Counted from the first letter of the stretch, positions 45,166 to 56,570 are shown. The stretch is DNA of 64,000 nucleotides from Absidia repens (GCA_002105175.1 MCGE01000013.1:1109599-1173598), one strand, 5' to 3'. Numbers and translations: made by a program. Notes: generated by a model from the sequence alone, not told the origin.

Positions 45166-46467
45166 AATAAGTTTTGTCTATTTTAATATTAGTCCCGTTT
45201 TATACAATGTGTAAATATGCTTTTGTCATTACAGTGTATTTTCGCTTTTATTTAGACTTGTATTGAGTATCCAAGGCTAGATTTAGTTTTGTTATAAACT
45301 CGCGCAGCCAAGTCGCATTCCAAAATAACACAAAACATAATTCATTAACTACCAATAGGGACAAATGGTTATTGAATGAAAATTTGTATAGCATAGTATA
45401 GTATTGGTAGTTATGTAGCATCCATAGTATTGAAAAAAAAAAAAAAAAAAAAAAAACTCCACTTGGTATGAAAATGGGTACTTTTATGTACGATGTGAAG
45501 GGATGGTATTTCTGAATAAACAAGTTGACAAACAAAAATAAAGAAGGAGTGCATTTAGGCAGAATTACGCCACAGAATCATTTTTCCAATGACCAGCTAC
45601 TTTTTGGGCTTGGATCATAATATCTAAACTCCACCAATGTTACGCGAGATGATCAATCGAGTATTCATGCAGAAAAATTAGTGGACAATTTCCCCTTTTT
45701 TTTTCTGGTGGTGTCTCGTTTATTGAAAAAAAAAGCAGTCATCACATTGGTTGATGCGTCAGCTATGTAGTATTTATTAATGATCCAATGAATTGTCCAT
45801 TTCTTTATTTCACTTGTATATACGACAACAAGTACTCCATTAGGACTCACTGTTCTGTTTCTTCCCAATAATACTCGCAACGTCTCTCTGTAGATCTACT
45901 CGCTAATTCAACCCCCACTACTTATGCATACCTATGGCAAAAGAAATAACATTTCCTAGAATCAGAAAGAAGAAAGCCGGAGATCATCACGGACTTCTCA
46001 AAGCAGAAAAGAGGGAAGCTCTACAAATGTATTTTTTGAAGTCTGGAAGTTTTTTAAAAAAAATCCGGTTTATATGATTGTTTTTCTCAATTGATGATCC
46101 AGATGATCCCTTTCTTTAAAGGGATACATGAGTAGAATTAAAGGAAAGAGTACAGCTATGTAAACCTCAAAATCAAATACGTTGCCCTTATTTAAGATGA
46201 TGGGTTGTCAATAAAGGTCATTGTCATCCGTTATTTACATAGCATCAGTTATTACTGTATTATATGTTATCCTAATTGTATTGAATGACATTTCTGATGA
46301 AAAAAAAAAGGAAGTGCAGCGATGTACAGACTGTTTTGTACATCATCGTTATTCGATGGTATCCAGAAGCCTTACATTTCAAATCCCGCCGAGATATGCA
46401 TGACCGTCGAAAGTCAAGGCAACACATTATGAATATCTTCGTCTTTACCAGTAATCAAGTTTGTGTT

Positions 46468-46472
<5 letters not shown>

Positions 46473-46540
<68 letters not shown>
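46473..46540. repeat. 68-nt poly(A) tract
   Basis: Uninterrupted run of A on the plus strand; the paralogous site near 54435-54452 has about 18 A. Confidence 0.8.
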
Positions 46541-46542
<2 letters not shown>

Positions 46543-46964
46543 TCCCAGCAGAATTAAATGTTTTTACAATGAGAAGGACTATCTTTTTTTTTTGTAAGGA
46601 AAAAGAATCTAGATAGATCCATGCAGTACTGTACAGAACTATATATTTTATGCAGAGAAGATGCGTCTTGACATGATCCGAATTTATCTTGGATTTTTTT
46701 TAATTTGTTTATTTGTTTTACATAATACGCCGTCCTCATGCCATGCCAATCAATAGGATCGATTCCGTCAATTTCACGTCCCCGCCCCCGCCCCCCGTTA
46801 ATGCGCCACAGTTGTATGGTGAATAGCTACACCACTTATCAGATCAATTTTTGTTTTTTAGTCTTTTATTTTTTTAAAAAAAAATCAATTACAGAGAATC
46901 ATAAGTAACTGATGATCTATTATTGTCTTGAGCGCCATTACCCCCCCCCTCTCTCCCTCCCTCC

Positions 46965-47008
<44 letters not shown>

Positions 47009-47089
47009 TATATAAATGAGTCCCATTTTCATTATCTCAATACTACATTTCTGCATCAAATTAAATAACAACACTCCTCCAATCTAATC

Positions 47090-47434
47090 ATGGTTCGAAC
47101 TTCTTTTCTGCTTTTCTTGGCCTTTTCAACAGTGATGATTCATGGCGCACCATTAAAAACCCGGTCTACCGAGCATGACCTCACTCAAGAGAAGGCTAAT
47201 GTAGTACCACCCAACGTATCAAGTCAAAGTGCAGCTGATGATACTAGCATAGATGATGATTCGGATTACTTTATACTTCCCCAGGCAGCACCTCCATGTG
47301 ATCCCAAGTTGCAGCCCTGTCCCACACAGCAACAAAGTAATCCCCCTCCAGTAGCCAATTGCATGTCCAACACTGCTAATCCCCAAACTCCCAATCCGGT
47401 TAAAGCACAGAACGGTCCGATCCTTGGTCTTTAG
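47090..47434 (+). CDS. Secreted proline-rich three-cysteine protein, family D, copy D1
   Basis: 114 residues. Signal peptide MVRTSFLLFLAFSTVMIHGA, then PLKTR, a possible Kex2-type processing site. Next come an acidic region (ADDTSIDDDSD) and a proline/glutamine-rich C-terminal half with three cysteines (PPCDPKLQPCPTQ, ANCMSN) and NPQTPNPVK. TATATAAA lies about 75 nt upstream of the ATG and AATAAAAA about 190 nt after the stop. Low-complexity composition fits a cell-surface or secreted structural peptide, but no family is recognised. Paralogue D2 at 54990 conserves both ends and varies the acidic middle. Confidence 0.75.
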   Translation: MVRTSFLLFLAFSTVMIHGAPLKTRSTEHDLTQEKANVVPPNVSSQSAADDTSIDDDSDYFILPQAAPPCDPKLQPCPTQQQSNPPPVANCMSNTANPQTPNPVKAQNGPILGL

Positions 47435-47954
47435 TCTTTTACAAATAGTGCTACATAGGCGTCAGTTTATATAAGTATCATTTACTCTTTTTCTCCCCCC
47501 CCCTCTTTTCCCACTTTCGATTATCCTTTATATATCACATATATATATTACACTATCCATTTTAATATAACGTCTATCATAGTTATTTTATCGTCCTCCC
47601 TCCCTCCCCCCTTCTACCATTTCATAAATAAAAACAGGTTCTGGATATCTACTATATAATATTATACTCTTTTTTAATCATGGTGTCTGGGCAGGGCAAT
47701 CTGCTGGCCTTATATGCAAACCGAGACATTCATATTGGGCTATCAAATCACATGAGTCTTTTTGTTTATTTCCACTGCAGCTATTTATAATTATTTGTTG
47801 GATATGATAAAATAAAATAAACCCTCCCCCTGTATACGGTTGGTTCTATTTTTTAAAAAAAAAATCAAATCAGCAGAAAGACCATTTGGTGCATTAGTGT
47901 GCATAATAGAGTGGGGGGGGGTTTAATCCTGACAGCGTGTTGGTCAGAAAGCAA

Positions 47955-48400
47955 TAAAATATGCTTTCCAGTATGAACAGTATGGTGACAGGACAAACCG
48001 AAGCTCGTCAATATAATTAATAGGTTAGGAATAAGGCAGTGTTTGATTTGAATGCAACTCCTGACTGTCCATCGGAGACTGGGACTCTCGAGGAAACTAT
48101 TATATAGGACATTAACAAATAAGCCACAGTAATGGCTAATGAGACGGAGGATGGTCTATTGAAAGGGCGTATTATATTTAAAGTATATTGATATATACTA
48201 AAGCTAAAAGGCGAGGATTTCATTGTAAATGAGGGGGGGTCAATGTAGGGGATCCGTTGGAGGAAGAATGACCAACACGAATTTAAAGGCAGTGTTGTAA
48301 AGAAAATCGTAAAATACTGTGCAATACAAGCTATAAAAATGATTGAATGGGGGTCTTTTATTGAAGTATAATAGCTGTCAGCACTCAACAAGAGGGGTGA
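47955..48400 (-). repeat. 0.4-kb interspersed repeat, copy 1
   Basis: Related tracts lie at 55810-56275, 58940-59470 and 62350-62717 (conserved strings ATTATATAGGACATxAACAA, GGGGATCCGTTGxAGGAAGA, AGCAATAAA). The minus strand is partly open in two copies (MKSSPFSFSIYQY and SVSLAI), but the frame is not kept in the others, so it is listed as a repeat, not a gene. Confidence 0.55.
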
Positions 48401-48489
48401 TGATAAAAAAAAAAAAAAATTAATTACCTAGCACACAAAATTTGAGGGAGATTAGCGGGAATTTTTCATTGAAGCACGTAAAAAGAAAC

Positions 48490-48652
48490 ATATTTTATTC
48501 AGACATAGATACAAACTATGGACAAATTAAGATCATACTAAGCTTATGAAGATCCCAAAAAGGTAAGTAATGGTAGGTGTAGATCCTAGATTCAAAGTGA
48601 AAGAGTTTCCCCATGCAACTTGTCATCCCTGAGCTCAAAACCCTTCTAAATT
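48490..48652 (-). repeat. Dispersed hairpin element, copy E16
   Basis: Reverse copy with box complement GAGTTTCCCCATGCAACTTG. It is cut short after the CCCTTCTAAA arm, where unrelated TTTTATTTTATT sequence begins. Paralogue of E19. Confidence 0.65.
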
Positions 48653-49044
48653 TTATTTTATTAATTAATAAACGCTCTGGCGCTCCGCTGGAGCCTTTGG
48701 AAATCTTTAATTTATTGGCTGTCAGAGGTTTTATTAAGGTGTGGGTTTGATGGGATAGGGATTAGAGCCTCCGCCATTTCGCACTATGGTGGGCAGCCCC
48801 TTGGGGCCCGACCGTCATGCTCAGCGCGTCGTCAATGGGGGGGGGTTTGTGTGCTGAAATAATAGCTTACTTCAAAGGCGTCAGAGAGATTAAAGCTTGA
48901 TTATGTAGGGGTTGCAACTGCCTTTTCACTGGAAATTAAAACGAATTATGCACTATGGCAATTATGGCGATAGCCCCTTCCCTGATTTTTTGGCATAAAA
49001 AAAAAAAAAGGCTGCATGATTCAGGCTCCGCATTTTGCTTTCTA

Positions 49045-49330
49045 TTTTTTTTTTTTTTTTTTTTGGCCCCCATTTCTTTTTTTCCGCTCTTTTTCTTTTT
49101 TTTTTTTTTCCTTCATGATAGTCAGAATGATATGATGGCAATGCTCATTGCGGTGCTGGTGATCTAGGATTAGTGTTAGAACTTGAATTAGGGGCGTTTT
49201 AAAAAACGCAAAACAAACTTCATGGGGAAACGCTTTCACTTTGAATGAAGGATTTGGGAACGACAGTAGATTAGCACTCATTAGTTTAGTAATAGTTTGT
49301 CATCGTTTATATCTACATCTGAATAAATAT
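49045..49330 (+). repeat. Dispersed hairpin element, copy E17
   Basis: T tracts, inner hairpin GCGTTTTAAAAAACGC (49194-49209, same G-C version as E10), box CATGGGGAAACGC, and AATAAA at 49322-49327. Confidence 0.7.
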
Positions 49331-50583
49331 GTTCTTTTTATTATAATTAGTATCTCTGTTGTACGTTTACATGATGAGCTTCATTGAACGTGTATTACAT
49401 ATGCATAGAAAAAAAAAAGTGTGTCCATATATATATGAAAAAGAAACGGATTGGGTATTATAGAAACTTCTTCTACCAACTCTATAAGTTTGTGCGTAGA
49501 GAAGAGTGCAGGGATGTGTTTGTGTGAAAAAACAGCTATTACAGTGTATTTTATTGTGGTGGGGTATATTGAAGAGCAAAGTTGAGAATAGTACTAATTA
49601 TGTAGTCACTGGTTGGCGGGGGGGGTTCTAAAGTGTGGGTTTTGATGGGATGGGATGGAAGACTCTGATTTGGCACTATGAGTGGGCAGTGATTGAGAAA
49701 AAAAGGATTGACGGCTCCTATGGTGGGCAGGGCTCTAGCGGTGGTTCAGAAAAAAGAAAAAAAAAAAGGTTGGAGGGCCAAAAGAGCGAAATTAAAGTTA
49801 CTATAGCTGAGTTTTCTTACGATCCATTTTCTTTTTAATATATAATAACAAGGTAGTGGCATACTTCTGATAAGGTTATCATAGAAAAAAGAGAAGTAAC
49901 ATGGCATAGTTGCGCAGTTACTTGATGGTAGTTTTTTAAAAAAAAAAAAGAATATTCACGAGAACCGCGATGTGAATTTTTTGTTAGCGGTGAGCGGGGG
50001 GACGGGGAGAATGGCGGTGCGCAGTGGTTGGTTGTTCCAAGTAGAAAATCCAGGAAGGTATGGCTTCTTAGTTTATTGCAAGCAAAAAGACAAAAAGTAT
50101 TTTCTGTTTTTGTGACTGGCGGGGGGGGGAGGCGGAAGCCCACTCTGAGAGGAAAAAAGAACTGAGTGCATGCTTTTGAACCCAAGGTCATCATGCATAT
50201 AAATGTAGATCTACTGAACGCCTTATGAGGTTGGGGAAGAACTACACGTCATTCTATGATATCTTGTCTTTGTGTATATAAAAATGGTATTAAAAGTAGA
50301 TCTCTCTTCAATAAATAGAGCCTTTTTTTATTTTATTTTAATTTTTTGCAGAAGCATCCTAATTCAAAAAAAAAAGGAAGAGAAAAATTACTGCATATCC
50401 AATAAATCCAATTTTCAGATGAAGTGTCCAACGTAACAGATATTAGGATGTTTTATTGTACCACTTTTATTGAATCAAATATTACTTGACACTTTTATAA
50501 ACACGCCATTTGCCAATAATATATATAAAACTAATAATCATCGTCTCCCCCCCCCGCGGTCAAGGCTAGTTTCCATAGACTTT

Positions 50584-50982
50584 CTATGCGGTGGTTTTCC
50601 TTCGGCAAATAGGCCCGGCATACATCATGCATTTCTTAGCGTCATTACGGTGTCTCGGGATACTGTACTCGCGAAGGGTATCAAAGGACATGCCCGAGCA
50701 AGGGGATTGTACATTAAATGATTTGTCGTCCGGCGTTCTTGTAAAGGTGTAACCATTTTTTTGTGCCGAATGGCAGTCAGCGGGACGGATATAATATATT
50801 GGGACTTCGTCATTTTCAGTCACTTCAAAGCTGTAGGAACATTTGTTGTTATTGTCCATGGTACAAACAATCACAGAAAGATTAGGTACCCCTATGGCCT
50901 TGAAATCTGGATATTGCGCATGGACAACGCTAATCGCCCAGAGAAACAACCCAAGAAACGCAATACCCAACATACGCATCAT
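50584..50982 (-). CDS. Secreted six-cysteine protein, type A, copy A6
   Basis: 132 residues from MMRMLGIAFLGLFLWAIS, with likely cleavage after VVHA. Cysteines at VC, KC, ADC, SPC, KC and PIC. Core NGYTFTRTPDDKSFNVQS, CSGMSFDTL, C-terminus GPICRRKTTA. The TATA position carries CATAAAAAG (about 51068-51078) instead of the ATATAAAAAG of the other copies. A 25-nt A tract (51002-51025, T on the coding strand) lies in the 5' leader. Paired with B4, about 0.7 kb upstream in the same orientation. Confidence 0.75.
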   Translation of the reverse strand: MMRMLGIAFLGLFLWAISVVHAQYPDFKAIGVPNLSVIVCTMDNNNKCSYSFEVTENDEVPIYYIRPADCHSAQKNGYTFTRTPDDKSFNVQSPCSGMSFDTLREYSIPRHRNDAKKCMMYAGPICRRKTTA

Positions 50983-51680
50983 CGTTAGAAAGTAGACCAC
51001 AAAAAAAAAAAAAAAAAAAAAAAAATAGTAGAAGACGAGACGGTGAAGTTGATCATTTAAGTCTGTTCTTTTTATGTTTGAAGGCAAAGACGCCAAAAAT
51101 GCACCCCTCTTTTTTTTGTTTTTCTTGGGAGACGAAAGAGGGGGTGGGGCCTCGTCCTAAGCAAAGAAGAAGAAGAAAAGCAGTGAATGGATTCTCTTTA
51201 TTCCAGATCATCATGTATATAGGTCTAATATGGACGTCTTATGAGAAATGGACGACACCACATGCCTATGATACTCTCTCCTTTTGTTTTCTCTTATTGT
51301 ACACATACATATACAATACTAAAAAAATCTCTTCTTACATAGCAGGTGTAATACTGTAGCAAAGTCCCACTTGTATTAAAAAAAAAAAGAAACCAGATTA
51401 TACCGCCTTCATTCAATCGCTTGTTACTTGGTTCCCTGTGTTTTTAATATATAGAAATGTCTTATATGAACATTCAATAAAAAAAACTTTAGGCTTTATT
51501 TAAAAAGAGTTGCCCTAATGCAACAAATACATAGAATACAATGCGTTTGGGACAAAAAAAAATGTGTGCGTACGTTTGTGGGTTTGTGGTAGGAGGGAGT
51601 GGTGAGTGTTCGGGTGGGGAAGGTGGAAATGGTGAGTGTTAACGCGAGAGCAAAAATGGATGATTCCAGACACAGTCGTT

Positions 51681-52088
51681 CTATGTGGTGGTAGTGGTAC
51701 TGGTCTCTGAGTTTTGGCAAGTGGAACCGGTGAACGCCATGCAAGTACGAAATGAGAGCTGATATTCCATTTCAAGGGTATCAATCGACATGCCCGAACA
51801 ATGCGATAGGGCGTGAAATGATTTGTTGTCCAGTGCCCTTGTAAAGGTGTAGCCATTGCTTTGTGCCGAATTACAGTCAGTGCGAGGAATTTTGTAACGT
51901 GTTTTTGTACCATTCAGTTTTACATAAAAGGTGTAGTTGCATTGACCCTTGTCCGCGTTACAAACATACAATACGATGCCCGGGTCTCCTACCAAGTTCA
52001 TAGGGTCAAAGATTTCCGCATGAACAACGCTGCTACTACTCATCCAAAGAAACGATCCAAGTAATACAAGTCCTAACATCCGCATCAT
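51681..52088 (-). CDS. Secreted six-cysteine protein, type B, copy B4
   Basis: 135 residues. Signal peptide MMRMLGLVLLGSFLWMSSSS, then VVHA. Cysteines at YVC, GQC, TDC, SHC, TC and STC. Core NGYTFTRALDNKSFHALS, CSGMSIDTLE and threonine tail ETSTTTTT. Minus-strand TATA-like AAATATAAAAAGG near 52165. Upstream module with GATCGATGAGCCCC near 52345. It completes the A6-B4 unit. Confidence 0.75.
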   Translation of the reverse strand: MMRMLGLVLLGSFLWMSSSSVVHAEIFDPMNLVGDPGIVLYVCNADKGQCNYTFYVKLNGTKTRYKIPRTDCNSAQSNGYTFTRALDNKSFHALSHCSGMSIDTLEMEYQLSFRTCMAFTGSTCQNSETSTTTTT

Positions 52089-54989
52089 GGGAATAATAGA
52101 AAAGGAATAAAAAATTTGAAAAAAAGATATAGATGAAGTGGTAGCTTATTATTTCTGCCCTTTTTATATTTGTGCCAAAAGGAAACCAAAATAATAATAA
52201 AAAGATGTGGCTAATTTATCTATTGAGGTCAAAAAAAGACAATATAATCTCTTTTTTTTCTTTTTTTTTGCGATTAGGGTACAGGTCACTCTGATAGAAT
52301 GCATCTTTTTTGTTTGTTCAAAATCATCATGCACATAAATGTGGATCGATGAGCCCCAGATGAGGAGGGGACTAACTACATGCCGATCATCTATGCTCCC
52401 ATTCATCCAGTATATATAAAAGTTACTAAGAAAAATTCCACTTCAATAACAACTATTATGCCCTTTTGCAATAGAATCATATATATATATATAGATAATA
52501 TATAAGTTCAGTATCCGACTAAATCCGCACTACTTTCAAGGTGAAGCCATATATAGATGGTCAAAATGACAAAAATAAAAGAACGCCATTCAACGTCCCT
52601 TTCATTCATATCGCATCCCGGCATAATCCACTTTTTTTAGCTCTAAAAAAAATCAATACAAGCTAAGCGTGCTGTATGTGGATCTCCTATATGCTTGATC
52701 ATGTTCTTGCCCAGTGTCCCACTCCTACAGGTGGCATTTGACCAAAATATCATTGTAGAAACTTCACACTCCGATTCGTGCGCTTTTTTTTTTATTTATT
52801 TTCAGCGGTTGCGTCTTTTTTGCCCCTTTTTTCTTTTCCTTTTTATTTCAACTCCATTGTAGCTTGAAAGGAATCATTGTGATCTTGGATTAGCTTTAGT
52901 TGTAGAATTAGCTGGATTTCAGAAAGGGATTGATAAACATCATGGGGAAACTCTTCCATTTTTGATATCGTGATTTGGATAGCCCACCACCATTTAGATT
53001 AGTTTGGCATCATGGAAGTCTTTCATTAGCTTAGTTTAGTGTCAGTTTTATAATAGTGCGTATGTATATTATCGTCAATAAAAAAAAAAAAGAAAAAGCT
53101 TTTGTCTATTTTTACTATTTGTTTCGTTTTATGCAATGTGTAAATATACCTTTGTAATTACAATGTACTTTCGCTTTTATTTCGATTCGTATTGAGTATC
53201 CAAGACCAGATTTAGTTTTCTTATAAGCTCGCGCAGCCAAGTCGCATTCCGAAATAACACAAAACACAATTCATTACCTACCAATAGGTACAAATGATTA
53301 TTGAATGAAAATTTGTATAACATAGTATAGTATTGATAGTTATGTATCATCCATTGTATTGAAAAAAAATCTTCACTTGGTATGAAAATGCGTACTGTTA
53401 TGTACAATGTGAAGGGATGGTATTTCTGAATAAACAAGTTGACAAACAAAAATAAAGAAGGGGTGCATTTAGGCAGATTTACACCATAGAATCGTTTTTC
53501 CAATGTCCTGCTACTCTTTGGGCTTGGATCATAATATCCAAACTGGTTCAGTGTTATGCGAGATGGTCAATTGAGTATTCATGCAGAAAAATTAGTGGAC
53601 TACCTTCCCCTTCCCCTTTTTTTTTTTCTGGTGATGTCTCGTTTATTGAATAAAAAGGTAGGTATCACACTAGTTGATGTGTCAGCTATGTAGTATTTAT
53701 GAATAATACAATGAGTTGTCCATTTCTTCATTTCGCTTGTATATACGACAGCAAGTACTCCACTAGGACTCACTGTTCTGTTTCTTCCCAATAATACTCG
53801 CAACGCCTTTCTGTAGATCCACTCGCTAATTTAACAGCCGCTGCTTATGCATACCTATGGCAAAAAAAAAAAAAAAAATTAACATTGCCGAGAATCAGAA
53901 AGAAAAAAACCAGAGATCATCACAGACTTCTCAACGCACAAAAAAAAAGAGGGATGCTCTACATATGTATTTTTTGAAGTCAAGAAATGTTTTTAAAAAA
54001 AAGTCTGATTTATACTGATTTTTTTTTCTCAATTGATAACCCGTATGATTCCTTTTTCAAAGGGGTACATGGGTAGAATCAAAGGAAACAGAACAGCTAT
54101 GTAAACCTCAAAATCAAATACTTTGCCCTTTTTTTAAGATGATGGGTTGTCAATAAAGTTCTATGTCATCCGTTATTTACATAACGTCAGTTATTACTGT
54201 ATTATCTGTTATCCTAATTGCATTGGATGACATTTCGGATGGAAAAAAAAGGAAGTGCAGCGATGTACAGACTGTTTTGTACATCATCGTTATTCGATGG
54301 TATCCATAAGCCTTACATTTCAAATCCCGCCGGGATATGCATGACCGTCGAAAGTCATGGCAACACATTATGAATATCTTCGTCTTTACCAGTAATCAAG
54401 CTTGTGTTTTTTCTATTATTAATTTTTTTTTTTTAAAAAAAAAAAAAAAAAACTGCCCGGCAGAATTAAATGTCTTTACAATGAGAAAGACTATCTTTTT
54501 TTTATGAATAAAAAGAATCTAGAATGGTCCATGTAGTACTATATAATATGATATTTTATGCAGAGAAGATGAGTCTTGACATGATCCGAATTTATCTTGG
54601 TGTGTTTATTTTTTGTTTATTTTCTTTTTTTTTTTTACATAATACGCCGCCCTCATGCTATGCCAATCAATAATATCGATTCTGTCAAATTCACGCCCCC
54701 CCCCGCCGTTAATGCGCCATAATTGTATGGTGAATTGCTACACCCCTTATCAGCTCAATTTTAGTTTTTCAGTGTTTATTTTTTTTTTTTAGAAAAATCA
54801 ATTACATAGAATCATGAATGGCTGATGGTCTATTATTGTCTTGAGCGCCATTACGCCGTACCCCTCCCCCCACGCCCTCTCTCCCTCCCTCCGAAAAAGA
54901 AAACTATATAAATGAGTCCCATTTTTTTCATTATCCCAATACTGCATTTTCTGCATCAAATTAAATAACAACACTCCCCCAATCCAATC
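52089..54989. other. SD2 copy 2 flank, element E18, D2 promoter
   Basis: B4 promoter to about 52500; 52500-52755 resembles 18.8-19.1 kb. 52770-54460 matches 44.87-46.56 kb. TATATAAA at 54905-54912 serves D2. Plus-strand frames such as SSVIYITSVITVLSVILI (54165-54300) recur at 46.2 and 14.9 kb but break differently in each copy, so none is called. Confidence 0.5.
52850..53085 (+). repeat. Dispersed hairpin element, copy E18
   Basis: Same subfamily as E4 and E15. Box CATGGGGAAACTC, with the arms mismatched at two positions. CAATAAAAAAAAA near 53078. Confidence 0.65.
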
Positions 54990-55313
54990 ATGGTTCGAAC
55001 TTCTTTCCTGCTTCTCTTGGTCTTTTCAACAGTGATGATTCATGGCGCACCATTAAAAGTCCGGTCTACCGAGCATGACCTCACTCAAGAGAAGGCTATT
55101 AGATTACCACCCAGCGTGATAAATCAAAGCGCCGCTGATGAGGATTATCTTACACATCCCCAGGCAGCACCTCCATGTAATCCCAAGTTGCCGTCCTGTC
55201 CCACACAGCTACAAAGTAATCCCCCTCCAGTAGCCAATTGCATGTCCAACACTGCTAATCCCCAAACCCCCAATCCGGTTAAACCACAGGACGGTCCAGT
55301 CGCGGGTATTTAG
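54990..55313 (+). CDS. Secreted proline-rich three-cysteine protein, family D, copy D2
   Basis: 107 residues, paralogue of D1. Signal peptide MVRTSFLLLLVFSTVMIHGA, then PLKVR as possible processing site. It shares STEHDLTQEKA, APPCNPKL, NPPPVANCMSN and NPQTPNPVK with D1. The acidic middle is seven residues shorter, and the residues after the Pro-Val-Lys motif differ. The TATA box and leader are the same as for D1. Amino-acid changes cluster in the middle, while signal and cysteine regions are fixed. Confidence 0.75.
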   Translation: MVRTSFLLLLVFSTVMIHGAPLKVRSTEHDLTQEKAIRLPPSVINQSAADEDYLTHPQAAPPCNPKLPSCPTQLQSNPPPVANCMSNTANPQTPNPVKPQDGPVAGI

Positions 55314-56359
55314 TCTTTTGCAAATAGTGCTACATAGGCGTCAATTTATATAAGTATCATTTACACTTTTTTTTTTCCCTACCCCTTTTCCCGCTTCCGG
55401 TTATCCTTTATATATTACACTATCCAATTTAATATAACGTCTATCATAGTTATTTTATCGTCCTCACTCCCTTCCCCCTTCTATTATTTCATGATTAAAA
55501 TCGGGTTCTGGATAAGTACTATATATTATTATACTCGGTTTTAATCATGGTGCCTGGGCAGGGCAATTTGCTGGCCTAATATGCAAACCGAGACATTCAT
55601 ATTGGGCTATCAAACCACTCGAATCTTTTTGTTTATTTCCACTGTAGCTATTTATAATTATTTGTTGGATATGATAAAAAATATAAAAAAAAAAAAAAAA
55701 CCTGTATACGGTTGGTTTGATTTTTCAAATCAAATCAGGAGAAAGACCAGTTGGTGCATTAGTGTGCATAGTAGAGTGGGATATATTTTTTTTTTAACTG
55801 ACAGCGTGTTGGTCAGAAAGCAATAAATTATGCTTCCCAGTATGTACAGTATGGTGACAGGACAAACCTAGACTCATCAATATAATTGATGGGTTAGGAA
55901 TAAGGCAGTGTTTGATTTGAATGCAACTCCTGAGTGTCGATCGGAGATTGGGACGCTCGAGGAAAATATTATATAGGACATTAACAAACAAGCCAGAACA
56001 ATGGCTAATGAGACAGAAGATAGTTTATTGAAAGGACATATTTTATTGGAAGCATATTGATATATACTAAAACTAAAAGGCGAGGATTTCATTGTAAATG
56101 GGGGTTGTCATTGTAGGGGATCCGTTGCAGGAAGAATGATCAACACGAATCTAAAGGCAGAGTTGTAAAAAGAATCGTAATATACTGTGCAATACAAGCT
56201 ATAAAAATGATTGAATGGGAGACTTTTATTGAAGTATAATAGCTGCCAGCACTCGTCAAGAGGGGCGATGATAAAAAAAAATAAAATAAAAATCAACTAC
56301 CTAGTGCACAAAATTTGAGAGAGACTAATGGGACATTTTTTATTGAGGCATGTAAAAAG

Positions 56360-56570
56360 GAGAATACTTTATTCCGACGTAGATACAAACTTTGGACAAA
56401 CTAAGACAATACTAAGCTTATGAAGACTCCAAAAAACCAAGGAATGGTGGTTGTAGATCCTAGATCCAAAATGAAAGAGTTTCCCCATGCATCTTGTCTT
56501 CTCTGAGCTGAAACCCCTTCTAAACCAGTCCTGATAATATCCTAAGTTCAATATAGCCCCAAAGAAGTAA
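56360..56570 (-). repeat. Dispersed hairpin element, copy E19
   Basis: Reverse copy; box complement GAGTTTCCCCATGCATCTTG, AAACCCCTTCTAAACCAGTC arm. The A run at 56574-56598 is its poly(T) border. Confidence 0.7.

Larger units (their letters stand above)
44743..47089. other. SD2 flank: element E15, conserved non-coding tract, D1 promoter
   Basis: 44930-46380 matches 52770-54310 and, more distantly, 13690-15130. A 68-nt A tract lies at 46473-46540, where the paralogue has only about 18 A. 46560-47089 matches 54470-54989. A GAGCGCCATTAC segment near 46930 is shared. TATATAAA at 47009-47016 serves D1. No gene. Confidence 0.5.
40850..48655. repeat. Segmental duplication SD2, copy 1
   Basis: Paralogous and collinear with 49980-56560: orphan promoter module, type A, type B, B promoter, TAGCTTTAGTTGTAG-type hairpin element, family D gene, a minus-strand 0.4 kb repeat, and a reversed hairpin element. 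The offset is about 9.1 kb at the A/B genes and 7.9 kb at gene D, because copy 1 holds an extra HET pseudogene block (43.83-44.74 kb). Confidence 0.75.
47435..50583. other. D1 3' flank, 0.4-kb repeat, elements E16 and E17, orphan promoter module
   Basis: 47940-48400 carries the repeat listed separately. 48490-49330 holds two hairpin elements in opposite orientation with a GGCGCTCCGCTGGAGCC hairpin between them (48690-48706). 49330-49830 appears unique, with short G runs. 49840-50340 is an orphan promoter module matching 40.85 and 36.77 kb. 50340-50583 is the A6 3' flank. No supported gene. Confidence 0.5.
49980..56560. repeat. Segmental duplication SD2, copy 2
   Basis: Collinear partner of 40850-48655, with A6, B4, element E18, gene D2, the 0.4-kb repeat and E19. 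It lacks the HET pseudogene block. Both its A and B genes are intact. Confidence 0.75.

Noticed and set aside
46221..46557. Plus-strand ORFs with SVITVLYVILI and lysine run
   Set aside because: Three paralogues differ in frame and stops, and the lysine run is just a poly(A) tract.
48017..48391. Minus-strand ORF (124 residues) with hydrophobic SVSLAI region, also seen at 55877
   Set aside because: The frame is not preserved in the related tracts at 59.0 and 62.4 kb; it behaves as part of a repeat.
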